From assembly GCF_900199405.1 (NCBI RefSeq), contig NZ_LT963430.1, forward strand, positions 310,001-374,000: a stretch of 64,000 nt of DNA, written 5' to 3'. Positions 8,593 to 16,873 of the stretch are shown here, piece by piece; position 1 is the stretch's first letter, and each line of letters starts with the position of its first letter. The position numbers were made by a program, and so were the translations under genes. The DNA is from Beduinella massiliensis. GTDB lineage: Bacteria > Bacillota > Clostridia > Christensenellales > Aristaeellaceae. The notes under the pieces were generated by a model, which worked only from the letters and a program-made list of their open reading frames with translations, ran no database searches and was not told where the DNA came from.

Positions 8593-10158
8593 TTACTTCT
8601 GCTTGGCCGCTTCCAGCTCCTGATAGAGCGCAACCTTGGCGTCGATGACCGCCTGTCCGCCGGCGGAGAGGTAGTCGTTCAGCACCTTCTCGTACATGGC
8701 GTCAAACTGGTCCGCCGGGCAGGAGATCAGCGAGGGCAGGTTCTTGGTCGGGTCGGTCAGGAAGCCCTCGTACTGCTCGTCGGCCTCGGTTCTGATGTGC
8801 GAGAAGTGGTAGGGAGCGGAGCCGCCGACCTTGGCGATCTCGATGCCCAGGTCCATCAGCTGCTGAATGCGCGCCTCGACCTCGGTCATGCCGGCCAGGG
8901 AAGTCGGATAGCCGTAGGGCTGGCCGTTGTAGACGAGCATCATGTCGCCGCAGGTGATGCGCTCGTAGCCGTCGATTTCAAGGCGCTCCGCCTCGGTGTA
9001 CTCGATCTTGGTGGGCACGCCGTCGATCATCTCGTAGTCGCGGCCCTCGATGCCGTAGTGCAGCACCTTCGCGTTCTCGTAGTCCGCGAGGAAGTCCAGG
9101 TACTTCACGGCCGCCTCGGGGTTTTTGCACGTGGCGGGCACCGCGATGTACATGCCGACCGGCGCGTACACATCGACGAACTGCTCGCCGTGTACGTTGT
9201 CCAGCAGGAACATCGTGAAGTTGGCCTCCGGGTTGGACTCGTACAGCGCCTTGATGCCGGTCTGATACGTGTTGTCGTGGCCGAAGGCCAGCGTGCGGCC
9301 GTTGGAGATCTGGGCGGTCAGCGCCGGGTAAGCGGTGTCGGTGTCGACCATGAAGTCGGGATCGACCAGCCCCTCGTTGTACAGCTGGTTCAGGAAGCGG
9401 ACGCCTTCCTTGTAGCCCGGCCAGAACATCTCGTTGTAGCAGGCGCGCATTTCGTCGGTCATCTCCGCGCGGTTCACGAAGGTGTAGACCAGCGGGCGGG
9501 TCTGGGTGGCGTCATAGGCGCCGGCCATGCCCAGCGGGTAGATTTCCATGCCGGTGCCGTCCAGGTCGAGCGTCTTGGCCTTGCGCAGCAGTTCGGTGAA
9601 GTCTTCCACGCTCATGTGGTAGAAGCCGTCCTCGTTCGTCTGGAGGGTGTAGCCCATCTTTTCCAGCCAATCCGTGCGGATGTAGTTGGCGTAGCGGCCG
9701 ACGTTCGTGCGCTTGGCGACCAGCGCCCACATCTTGCCGTCGTACGTGCCGTAATTCAGCGTCTCGGCGAGATTTTTCTTCAGGTTCGGGCCGTACTCGT
9801 CCACCAGGCCGGACAGCTCCACCAGGCCGCCGTCCTTGCCGAAGTTCATGATCATGTTGGTGTCGTAGCTGATGATGATGTCCGGCGCGGAGCCCGAGGC
9901 CATCATGGTGTTGACCTTTTCAGCCTCCTGCGCACGGGGCACCGGGATGTACTCGACCTTGATGCCGTTCGGATCGCCGAACTTTTCCTGAACCCAGCGG
10001 GTGTAGAAGTTGTCGGTGACGGTGCCGTAGGTGTTCGTCGTGTTGCCGCGCTCGTAGATCATGACGGTCAGGGTGACGGGGGTGTCCGCCGCCGAGGCCG
10101 TGCAGACCGCGCCCAGCATCAGCGCGAGCGCCAGGAGAATGGAGAGGGCTTTCTTCAT
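8593..10158 (-). CDS. Extracellular solute-binding protein (LipO/LplA-like, oligosaccharide)
   Basis: Binding component (521 aa) of a sugar importer. A classical signal peptide (MKKALSILLALALMLGAVCTASA) ends with a type I-like ASA cleavage site. The cysteine before it is not in a lipobox context. The mature protein starts VTLTVMIYERGNTTNTYG and has the typical ASGSAPDIIISYD hinge segment of cluster B/family 1 proteins. Length fits the long LipO class (about 500-550 aa) that pairs with LplB and YtcP permeases. The ATG has GGAGGAAA upstream. It follows both permease genes (60 bp after the second) in a minus-strand operon, divergent from the AraC gene at 12319. Ligand is probably an oligosaccharide; identity not known. 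Confidence 0.9.
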   Translation of the reverse strand: MKKALSILLALALMLGAVCTASAADTPVTLTVMIYERGNTTNTYGTVTDNFYTRWVQEKFGDPNGIKVEYIPVPRAQEAEKVNTMMASGSAPDIIISYDTNMIMNFGKDGGLVELSGLVDEYGPNLKKNLAETLNYGTYDGKMWALVAKRTNVGRYANYIRTDWLEKMGYTLQTNEDGFYHMSVEDFTELLRKAKTLDLDGTGMEIYPLGMAGAYDATQTRPLVYTFVNRAEMTDEMRACYNEMFWPGYKEGVRFLNQLYNEGLVDPDFMVDTDTAYPALTAQISNGRTLAFGHDNTYQTGIKALYESNPEANFTMFLLDNVHGEQFVDVYAPVGMYIAVPATCKNPEAAVKYLDFLADYENAKVLHYGIEGRDYEMIDGVPTKIEYTEAERLEIDGYERITCGDMMLVYNGQPYGYPTSLAGMTEVEARIQQLMDLGIEIAKVGGSAPYHFSHIRTEADEQYEGFLTDPTKNLPSLISCPADQFDAMYEKVLNDYLSAGGQAVIDAKVALYQELEAAKQK

Positions 10159-10218
10159 GGTGTGTTTCCTCCAATGTTATATTTTCTTGCCGGTTGCTCC
10201 GGCAGAAAGCCGATGGGA

Positions 10219-11091
10219 TCACCCCTTGACGGAGCCGATCATGACGCCCTTGACGAAATACTTTTGCAGCCAGGGATAGAGGATCATGACGGGAATCATG
10301 CTGAACACCAGGCACGCGGCCTTGATCGTTTCGGCGATGACGTCGGATTTGATTTCAGGAATGTCCTCCATCAGCGCGCTGACCTGGCTGGACTGGATGA
10401 GCTGGCGCAGGCGCACCTGAATGGTGTACATCTTTTCGTCGTTGATGTAGAGCAGCGCGTCCATAAAGCCGTTCCAGCGGCCCACCGCGTAGAAGAGGGC
10501 GATGGTGGCCAGCATGGCCTTGGAGAGCGGAAGGATGATGCGCACGAGCACCACCGCGTCGTTGGCGCCGTCCACAAAGGCGGACTCCTCGATCTCCTTG
10601 GGCATCGACTGGAAGAAGCTCTTCATCAGGATCATGTTGTAGGTGGAGAGGCACCCCGGCAGGATGAGCGCCCAGAACGTGTTGAGCAGCTTCAGGTTCT
10701 TGATGTTGATGTAGCTGGGGATCATGCCGCCCGAAAAGTACATCGTGAACATGACGAGCAGCAGCAGCGGCGTCTTGAAGCGCAGGTCCGACTTGGCCAG
10801 GGGATACGCGCACAGCACGGTCATCAAGAGGCTGATGAGCGTGGTCGCGATGGTCAGGAAAATCGTAAACCACATGGAGGTCATGAGGCTCCGATTGTTG
10901 AACACCGCCCTGTACGCCGAAAGGTCGAAATCGACCGGCCACAGGAAGACCTCGCTGCGCAGCACGGCGGTCTTGTTTGAAAAGGAGACCGACACGATGT
11001 ACAGGAACGGGAACAGGCAGCAGGCCGCGACCAGAACGACGAGGAAGACGGTAAACGCTTTAAAGGCGCGATCGCCCTTGGATTCTCTCAT
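10219..11091 (-). CDS. Carbohydrate ABC transporter permease, YtcP/LplC type
   Basis: Second membrane subunit (290 aa) of the importer. Six hydrophobic segments are visible, starting with AFKAFTVFLVVLVAACCLFPFLYIVSVSFS. The EAA loop reads EESAFVDGANDAVVLVRIILPLSKA and the tail ends LQKYFVKGVMIGSVKG, both typical of the YtcP/LplC branch of MalG-like permeases. The ATG is preceded by GGAGG and sits 14 bp after the partner permease gene at 11105, so the two are translated from one mRNA. No ATPase gene is present in the operon. Confidence 0.93.
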   Translation of the reverse strand: MRESKGDRAFKAFTVFLVVLVAACCLFPFLYIVSVSFSNKTAVLRSEVFLWPVDFDLSAYRAVFNNRSLMTSMWFTIFLTIATTLISLLMTVLCAYPLAKSDLRFKTPLLLLVMFTMYFSGGMIPSYINIKNLKLLNTFWALILPGCLSTYNMILMKSFFQSMPKEIEESAFVDGANDAVVLVRIILPLSKAMLATIALFYAVGRWNGFMDALLYINDEKMYTIQVRLRQLIQSSQVSALMEDIPEIKSDVIAETIKAACLVFSMIPVMILYPWLQKYFVKGVMIGSVKG

Positions 11092-11104
11092 CAGCTTTTC
11101 CTCC

Positions 11105-12076
11105 TTACCAGATGCCCTTGCCCGTCATCCTCTTGCTGATCGTGTTGGCGCTGATGACGAGGATAAAGTTGATTACCGACTGCGCAAGGCCGACGGCGGT
11201 GCCGATGCTGAACTTGCCCTGCTGGAGGCCGACGCGGTACACGTAGGTGCTGACGACGTCGGCCACCTCCATGACGACGCTGTTCTGCATCACGTAGGGC
11301 TGCTCAAAGCCGATGCTGGCCAGGCCGCCGATGGCCAGGATCAGCATGATGATGACGGTATCCATGATGCAGGGCACGGTGATGGAGAGCATCATGCGAA
11401 AGCGCGAACAGCCGTCCACGCGCGCGGCCTCGTAGATCTCCTGATCGATGCCCGTCATCGCGGACAGGTAGATGATGGTGTTCCAGCCGATGCTCTTCCA
11501 CAGGCCGACGATGAAGTAGGTGAAGATCCACCAGCCGTTGCTGGAAAGGAAGGGGATGGCCGAACCGCCCAGCGACTTGATGAGCGTGTTGACGAGGCCG
11601 GAGGAGGCAAAAATCTGGTACATCATGCCGCCCACGATGACCCAGGAGATGAAATGGGGCAGGTACAGCACGGTCTGCACGGTTTTCTTGAATTTCTGAC
11701 TTCTGATTTCGTTGAGGAACAGGGCCAGGATGATGGGGGCGGGGAAGCCCAGCGCCAGGCCGAGCACGTTGAGCACCAGCATGTTGCGCACGGAAATCCA
11801 GAACGTTTCAAATTGGAAGACCTGGCGGAAATATCGAAGTCCCACCCAATTGCTTTCCCAAATGCCCTTGAACATGTTATAATCCTTGAACGCGATCGCA
11901 AGGCCGGGAAGGGGCAGGTAATGGAACAGGAAGTAGTACAAAACCGGAAGCAGCAGCATCGCGTACAGCATCCAATGGGCGCGCAGATAGGACCTCGTGC
12001 TCTTGCGGGGAGACAACGCCCCTTCGTTGATCGTGGTAGGCGCTTTCCTCTTGATGGCGCCCGGATTGATGTTCAT
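11105..12076 (-). CDS. Carbohydrate ABC transporter permease, LplB type
   Basis: First membrane subunit (323 aa) and first gene of the operon. A basic N-terminal extension (about 30 residues, KRKAPTTINEG) precedes six membrane segments. Diagnostic features are FHYLPLPGLAIAFKDYNMFKG after the first helix, and the EAA loop EAARVDGCSRFRMMLSITVP. These match the LplB/YteP group, which imports oligosaccharides together with YtcP and a long binding protein. It starts at ATG 12076 with GGGAGG about 10 bp upstream. It diverges from the AraC-family gene at 12319, which is the likely activator. Confidence 0.93.
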   Translation of the reverse strand: MNINPGAIKRKAPTTINEGALSPRKSTRSYLRAHWMLYAMLLLPVLYYFLFHYLPLPGLAIAFKDYNMFKGIWESNWVGLRYFRQVFQFETFWISVRNMLVLNVLGLALGFPAPIILALFLNEIRSQKFKKTVQTVLYLPHFISWVIVGGMMYQIFASSGLVNTLIKSLGGSAIPFLSSNGWWIFTYFIVGLWKSIGWNTIIYLSAMTGIDQEIYEAARVDGCSRFRMMLSITVPCIMDTVIIMLILAIGGLASIGFEQPYVMQNSVVMEVADVVSTYVYRVGLQQGKFSIGTAVGLAQSVINFILVISANTISKRMTGKGIW

Positions 12077-12129
12077 CCTTTACAAGCCTCCCCAAGCAAA
12101 AATGACGGTCTTGCATAAAATATGAACCT

Positions 12130-12135
12130 ATTATA
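12130..12135 (-). promoter_or_regulatory. Likely -10 of the minus-strand transporter operon
   Basis: On the minus strand a perfect TATAAT (12135-12130) lies 54 bp before the first permease gene. No good -35 is present at 16-18 bp, which fits control by an activator such as the divergent AraC protein. Confidence 0.45.
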
Positions 12136-12226
12136 TACTAAAGCTGAAACGCGAAAATATAGATTATTCTCTATAAAAATCTGTGTTTTCTGCCTTGTTT
12201 CCTCTGCTTTTTTAGGCACCGCGCGG

Positions 12227-12267
12227 CGGAAGCCAGGGTGTGCATATCGCACCGCCCTATGCTTCCG
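12227..12267. repeat. Long imperfect inverted repeat in divergent intergenic region
   Basis: CGGAAGC (12227-12233) pairs with GCTTCCG (12261-12267). Inside it AGGG/CCCT and GTGC/GCAC continue the stem with small bulges and a 5-base loop. It lies between the transporter operon and the AraC gene, and could be an operator or an RNA hairpin in the leader of the AraC gene. Confidence 0.6.
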
Positions 12268-12318
12268 TCGTCTCTTTAATTCTGCCTGTCACACATCTTA
12301 GAATTTAAGTGTGGGAAG

Positions 12319-13182
12319 GTGGTCACCCTGGAAATCAGCCGCCACAGCCATAGGCTGCCCGCGACGTTTACGCATGCGCACGCGAACACGTACGAAATCA
12401 TGTACTGCCTTTGCGGCTCCTATGTCTTCCATTACGAGAAGCCGGACCACACCGTGGTGGACGGCTTCGTACGAAAGCCCAGGACGATGATCTTTATCCC
12501 CAAAAACGTGCCGCACGGGCTGCGTGTGCTGCAATACCCCTACGAGCGGTATTTCATTCAGTTTTCCGACCGCACCACGGACCGGGTGCTCCGCGATTCG
12601 ATCTGCCAGTCCATCTTTCAAGGCGACGCGGACAGTTCTGCGGACGCGCCCGCGCCGCGTTTTCTGGACGTTTCGTCCGCGGCGGAGAAGGTCGAGGCTA
12701 TCCTGGAGGAGATGTACGACGTGCAGTTTTCGCTGGATTGGGAGGGCGACTGGAAGAGCGTGTACCAGAGCAGCCTCCTGGGGCAGCTCTTCAGCGGACT
12801 GTACCGCGACTTCCGCAGCTTCTTCTGCCCGGTTGCCGCGCCCTATACGCAGCCCGTGCAGATGGTCAAAAACTACATGGACGAGCACTACGACCAGCCC
12901 ATCACGATTCAAGGGCTCGCCGGGCAATGCTTCATGAGCCCTAACTACCTGTCCAAGAGCTTCCACAGCCAGATCGGCATGAGCCCGCGTCAGTATCTGA
13001 CCCGGCTTCGCGTCTCCATGGGCAAAAAGCTGCTGTGCTCCAGCCAGATGTCCATTCAGGAAATCGCGATGCGCACGGGCTTTGGGGATGTAAACTACTT
13101 CATTCAGCACTTCAAGGCGTGCTACGGCAAGACGCCCAAGCAGTACCGCAAGACCATGATCGAGGAAAAGATACTGGACTGA
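12319..13182 (+). CDS. AraC-family transcriptional regulator
   Basis: One-component regulator (287 aa). The N-terminal half is a cupin-like sugar-sensing domain with a metal/ligand pattern (THAHANTYEIMYCLCGSY, then IPKNVPHGLRVL). The C-terminal 100 residues carry the double helix-turn-helix: VKNYMDEHYDQPITIQGLAG, CFMSPNYLSKSFHSQIGMSP, then the second HTH ending GFGDVNYFIQHFKACYGKTP. The frame begins at a GTG at 12319 with GGGAAG just upstream; the spacing is short, so the exact start is uncertain. Its position divergent from the importer operon argues that it senses the imported sugar and activates that operon. Confidence 0.88.
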   Translation: MVTLEISRHSHRLPATFTHAHANTYEIMYCLCGSYVFHYEKPDHTVVDGFVRKPRTMIFIPKNVPHGLRVLQYPYERYFIQFSDRTTDRVLRDSICQSIFQGDADSSADAPAPRFLDVSSAAEKVEAILEEMYDVQFSLDWEGDWKSVYQSSLLGQLFSGLYRDFRSFFCPVAAPYTQPVQMVKNYMDEHYDQPITIQGLAGQCFMSPNYLSKSFHSQIGMSPRQYLTRLRVSMGKKLLCSSQMSIQEIAMRTGFGDVNYFIQHFKACYGKTPKQYRKTMIEEKILD

Positions 13183-13185
13183 CGC

Positions 13186-13226
13186 AAGCGCCCCGCGTTT
13201 CCATTCTTGGGAAACGCGGGGCGCTT
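13186..13226. terminator. Bidirectional terminator after AraC gene
   Basis: A perfect 17-bp stem (13186-13202 with 13210-13226) has a 7-base loop. It separates the AraC gene from the convergent oxidoreductase operon. Confidence 0.8.
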
Positions 13227-13245
13227 TGGAGATGATCTGCGCTTG

Positions 13246-14391
13246 TCAAAGCCGAAACCCGGCCTCGGAGGGCAGGGCCCAGGCGCGGGCGCTCTGGATG
13301 AAGGCCTCTTCAAGGCCGCGGATGCCGAGGAACGTGTCGCCGTCCTCCTCGAAGGTGTAGCGCAGCTCTTCACGCACCGAGCGGATGGGCTGCTCCTGCA
13401 CCATGCGCACGGCGCGGATGTGGGCGATGTCCGCCTCCACCCCGCAGACGGGCGCGCCGCCGTTCTTCACGCAGTCGAGCGCGTCGTAGAGCTTTTGCAG
13501 GGGGTGGCCGGGATCGATGGCGGTGTAGTCGACGCGGCTGCCGTCGTGCAGGACGGCCTTGAAGGAGGGCTGGTCGGAGTCGAACGTGACGGTCCCCTTC
13601 TCGAACTCGAAGACGCCGCAGGGGCCCAGGTCGGCCCTTAACGGATGGGCGGTGTAGTAAAGAATCTGCGCGCCCTCCGACGTATGGAAGCGCAGCGCGG
13701 CGATGTCGTAGTTTTCGACGCGGGGATTGCCGTGATAGAGCTCGGCCTCTACGCCCGTCACGTCGCAGGAGGTGCGAAGGTCCTGCCCCAGCAGGAAGGT
13801 CATCATCTGAAAATTGTGCGCGCTGGCGTTGGTGAAGGGGCTGTCGAAGACCTCCCGCCCGTTTACGCGGATGCGCCCCGCCCAGTTGTTGCGCGCGTAG
13901 TACTTCGCGCCGCGACGGAAGCAGTGATAGACGGAGAGCCGCCTGGGAGCGCCGAAGCGGCCCGCCAGAATGTCCTGCTTTAGGGCCAGCACGTCGCGCC
14001 TGTAGTCGAGCTGATAGCCGAGCGCCAGGAACTTGCCCGCGCCGCGGGCGGCCTGCGCCATGCGCTCCGCTTCCTCCAGGGTGAGGCAGAGGGGCTTTTC
14101 GCACAGCACGTTGCTCCCGTGGGCGAGGCAGGTCAACGCCATCTCCGTGTGGTAGTGCACGGGCGAGGCGATGATCGCGAGGTCGGCGCTGTCTTTTCGG
14201 TAAAAATCCTCCGGCGCGCTATAGACGGGGATGTTCCTCTCCCGAAGCACCGGAACCTTCTGCTCGATCTCCGGGTCCGTTTCACAGACGCCCACGACGT
14301 CGGCCCCGGCATCGTGACCGGTCATTTCGCGCAGATAGACGCCGCCGTAGCCGCCGGCGCCGATCAATAGAACGCGCGGTCTCATCGCCAT
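13246..14391 (-). CDS. Gfo/Idh/MocA-family oxidoreductase
   Basis: NAD(P)-dependent sugar or cyclitol dehydrogenase (381 aa). The Rossmann fold begins RVLLIGAGGYGGVYLREM. The substrate-binding motif follows as CEKPLCLTLEEAERM, where EKP is the family signature with the catalytic lysine. The C-terminal alpha/beta domain binds substrate. The ATG at 14391 is chosen because AAGGGGG precedes it and the protein then starts directly at the Rossmann strand; a longer frame would begin inside the upstream gene. It overlaps the flavoprotein stop by 10 bp and is the last gene of a four-gene coupled operon, so it probably acts on the same compound as the old yellow enzyme, SDR and flavoprotein. Confidence 0.9.
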   Translation of the reverse strand: MAMRPRVLLIGAGGYGGVYLREMTGHDAGADVVGVCETDPEIEQKVPVLRERNIPVYSAPEDFYRKDSADLAIIASPVHYHTEMALTCLAHGSNVLCEKPLCLTLEEAERMAQAARGAGKFLALGYQLDYRRDVLALKQDILAGRFGAPRRLSVYHCFRRGAKYYARNNWAGRIRVNGREVFDSPFTNASAHNFQMMTFLLGQDLRTSCDVTGVEAELYHGNPRVENYDIAALRFHTSEGAQILYYTAHPLRADLGPCGVFEFEKGTVTFDSDQPSFKAVLHDGSRVDYTAIDPGHPLQKLYDALDCVKNGGAPVCGVEADIAHIRAVRMVQEQPIRSVREELRYTFEEDGDTFLGIRGLEEAFIQSARAWALPSEAGFRL

Positions 14392-16130
14392 GCTGATTCC
14401 CCCTTGTCTTTGCTGTCTTCGCGGTATCTGCGCCATACGCGCTCAAACCACAGGTCGCGCTCCGGCACCGGGCGGGCCGGACGGCGGACGCAGGCCCCCC
14501 GGCAGGTTTCCAGCACGCCGGGGCCGTCGTCCCGCAGGCCGAAGAGCATCGCGCAGAGCACCTGGCGTTGGGTCAGCATCAGGTCGCGCAGGCGAAGCCG
14601 ATCCGCGAGCAGCGGGTCGTCCGGGTCCATGGGCGCAAAGCCGCGCTCGATTTCCGAAAGCCGCGAGAGCAGACGGCGAATGCCGTCCTCGTCCCGCGAA
14701 AAGGCGGCGTGGCGCGTCATGAGCGTTTGCAGCTCCGACGTGAGCGCCGCAGGATCGCCCGTGGGCAGCAGCGGGGCCTCGGCAGGCGCAGCCGCCTGCG
14801 GCAGGGCGCGGCGGCTTTTGCGGGCGATGTGCGTCGCCGCGCGCATGGAGCCGACCTGCGTGCTGTTCAGCGCCGTGCCGCCGGGACGGTACTTGCCGAA
14901 GGTGCCCGCCGCCTCGCCGCAGACGTACAGGCCGGGAACGCTCGTCTGCCAGTCGCCGTCCACCGCGACGCCGCCGTTGTGGTGCTGGGCGCACACGCGA
15001 ATCTCCAGCATCTCGCGCTCGATGTCGATGCCGTGCGCCCGGTACAGCTCGATGGCGGGCGCGTTGATGGCGCGCAGGCGCTCCAGGGGCGTCTCCTGCG
15101 TCGCGCCGCAGTTGACGAGGTATACCCTCGCCTCCTCGCTCAGCGCGTCCAGGCTGTAGCCCGCGGGATTTTGGCGGTAATCGAGGAAGACGCGGCGTCC
15201 CCTGTCGGACTCCCGCTTCACCAGCACGTCCACGCGCGAGGAGCCGCCGAGCTTGCGGGGATCGTAGGGCCATTCGTACCCCTTGAGAAAGACGCTCGAC
15301 AGGGCTTCTTCCTGAGAAAGGCTTTCGAGCAGAAATTCGCGCTCGACGCCCGCCTCGTCCACGGAGACGTAACGCGGCAGCGCCTGCTGGTAGCTGCCCG
15401 ACACGTTCCAGCGGAAGGAGACGGAGGCGAGCCCGTACTGCCAGCAATCGAGGTTTGCGCCCTTCGCCCCTGCCTCAAAGGCCATGCCGCTCATGCCGAG
15501 CTGGCTTTCGGGGTAGACGCGGTCGCGGTAGACGGCCGCAGGCCCGCCCGTGGCCAGGACGACGTGGGCGCAGCGCAGGGTGATCAGGCTGCCGTCCGCG
15601 GTGTCGAGGCATTGAAGGCCGCGGACGCCGTCCCCGTCCGTGAGGATGCGGTAGGCGAGCAGGTGATCGAGCACGGCGACGCCGCGGGCGCGCACGCTCC
15701 GCTCGAGGGCTTCGGTCATGTAGCGGCTCGTCAGGGGCCCGGCGGAGGTGGCACGGGTGCGCACGTCGTGGTCCGTGCGGTAGCCGACGTACTCGCCCAT
15801 GTCGTTGCAGGGGAAGGGGACGCCGAGCTGCACCAGCTTGAAGAAGCACTGGGCCGAGCCCGCCGCCTCGCAAAGGGCGGTGTCGCCGTCCACGTCCTCC
15901 CGCTTCAGGGTTTGGCACAGGGCCCCGACGCTGTCGTCCTCGTCTCCGGCCAGCGAGAGCTTGTAGTAGGTCTGCTTGTCGCTGCCGGTGTTGCGCGAAG
16001 TGCCTGAAAGCATGTTCTCCGTCACCAGAATGAAGTCCTTTTCGCCCAGCGCGGCGAGCCAGTCGGCCGCGTTCAGGCCCGCGCAGCCGGAGCCGACGAC
16101 GACGGTGCGGGCCGCGATTTCCTTCATCAT
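14382..16130 (-). CDS. FAD-dependent oxidoreductase, fumarate-reductase/succinate-dehydrogenase-like
   Basis: Soluble flavoprotein (582 aa). The FAD-binding motif is TVVVGSGCAGLNAADWL at the N-terminus, then VTENMLSGTSRNTGSD. A second FAD segment is HVVLATGGPAAVY at about residue 190. The C-terminal FAD/substrate region reads QHHNGGVAVDGDWQTSVPGL, then YVCGEAAGTFGKYRPGGTAL. The pattern places it with FrdA/SdhA, L-aspartate oxidase and aprA-like proteins, but it has neither a signal peptide nor a heme or FMN domain, so its electron partner is unknown. It starts at ATG 16130, sharing one base with the SDR stop (TGATG), or at the adjacent ATG 16127. Probably a reductase or dehydrogenase for an enoate or cyclic substrate. 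Confidence 0.85.
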   Translation of the reverse strand: MMKEIAARTVVVGSGCAGLNAADWLAALGEKDFILVTENMLSGTSRNTGSDKQTYYKLSLAGDEDDSVGALCQTLKREDVDGDTALCEAAGSAQCFFKLVQLGVPFPCNDMGEYVGYRTDHDVRTRATSAGPLTSRYMTEALERSVRARGVAVLDHLLAYRILTDGDGVRGLQCLDTADGSLITLRCAHVVLATGGPAAVYRDRVYPESQLGMSGMAFEAGAKGANLDCWQYGLASVSFRWNVSGSYQQALPRYVSVDEAGVEREFLLESLSQEEALSSVFLKGYEWPYDPRKLGGSSRVDVLVKRESDRGRRVFLDYRQNPAGYSLDALSEEARVYLVNCGATQETPLERLRAINAPAIELYRAHGIDIEREMLEIRVCAQHHNGGVAVDGDWQTSVPGLYVCGEAAGTFGKYRPGGTALNSTQVGSMRAATHIARKSRRALPQAAAPAEAPLLPTGDPAALTSELQTLMTRHAAFSRDEDGIRRLLSRLSEIERGFAPMDPDDPLLADRLRLRDLMLTQRQVLCAMLFGLRDDGPGVLETCRGACVRRPARPVPERDLWFERVWRRYREDSKDKGESAWR

Positions 16131-16873
16131 CACAGCCTCCTGAGGGCGAAGCCGCCGTCCGCGTCCAGCACCTGCCCCGCGGAGTAATCCAGCAGGCCGG
16201 AGCAGCAGGCGACGACCATCTGTGCTACGTCGCGGGGTTTGCCGAAGCGGCGCACGGGCAGCAGGCCGTCCTCGATCAGGCGCTGGTACTTTTCGTGCAC
16301 GACCGCCGTCATGTCGGTTTCGATGATGCCGGGCCGCACCTCGAACACCGCAATGCCCTCCCCGGCCAGGCGGTCGGCGAAGAGCTTCGTCACCATCCCC
16401 ACCCCGGCCTTGCTGATGCAGTACTCGCCGCGCGACGTGCTGGAGGTGTAGGCGGACATGCTGCCGATGTTGACGATGCGAGGGGCGTAGTCCGGCAGGC
16501 TTCCCTTCGCGTCCAGCATCGCCCTGGCGGCGAGCTGGCACATGAACAGCGTGCCCTTGAGGTTGATGCCGATCACCCGGTCGAAGCTTTCCTCTTCCAT
16601 CTCGAGCAGGTCGCGGCGCTTAAGGGGCGCGACGCCCGCGTTGTTCACCAGCACGTCGAGCCGGCCGTAGGCCTGCAGCACGTGGTCGATGGCGGCGCGG
16701 CGCTGGGCCGCGTCCTGGATGTCGCAGGGGAAGTAATCCGCCTGCGGCGGCAGGTCGTCGGGCCGGCTGGCCCGGGTACCCGAATAGACGACGGTGTAGC
16801 CGCTTTCTGAAAGGGCATCCGCGATGCCCCGGCCGATGCCCCGGCTGGAGCCGGTTACGAGCGCGGTTTTCAC
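16130..16873 (-). CDS. Short-chain dehydrogenase/reductase (SDR)
   Basis: NAD(P)-dependent alcohol dehydrogenase or ketoreductase (247 aa, the classical SDR length). Cofactor motif TGSSRGIGRGIADAL, structural NNAG (VLVNNAGVAPLKRR), catalytic Ser in NIGSMSAYTSSTS, and the YxxxK pair in YCISKAGVGMV. The C-terminus ends GQVLDADGGFALRRL as in FabG-like enzymes. The start is GTG 16873, with GGAGGTG 9 bp upstream; it overlaps the old-yellow-enzyme stop by four bases (GTGA), so translation is coupled. A longer frame to 16942 would extend into the preceding gene. Confidence 0.92.
   Translation of the reverse strand: MKTALVTGSSRGIGRGIADALSESGYTVVYSGTRASRPDDLPPQADYFPCDIQDAAQRRAAIDHVLQAYGRLDVLVNNAGVAPLKRRDLLEMEEESFDRVIGINLKGTLFMCQLAARAMLDAKGSLPDYAPRIVNIGSMSAYTSSTSRGEYCISKAGVGMVTKLFADRLAGEGIAVFEVRPGIIETDMTAVVHEKYQRLIEDGLLPVRRFGKPRDVAQMVVACCSGLLDYSAGQVLDADGGFALRRL

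Noticed and set aside
8797-10980. A 727-codon open frame on the plus strand
   Set aside because: Antisense to the binding protein and permease of transporter 1; no plausible domain.
16131-16541. N-terminal extension of the flavoprotein (longer start at 16541)
   Set aside because: The extra residues are the SDR gene read in another frame; the FAD motif starts right after ATG 16130.
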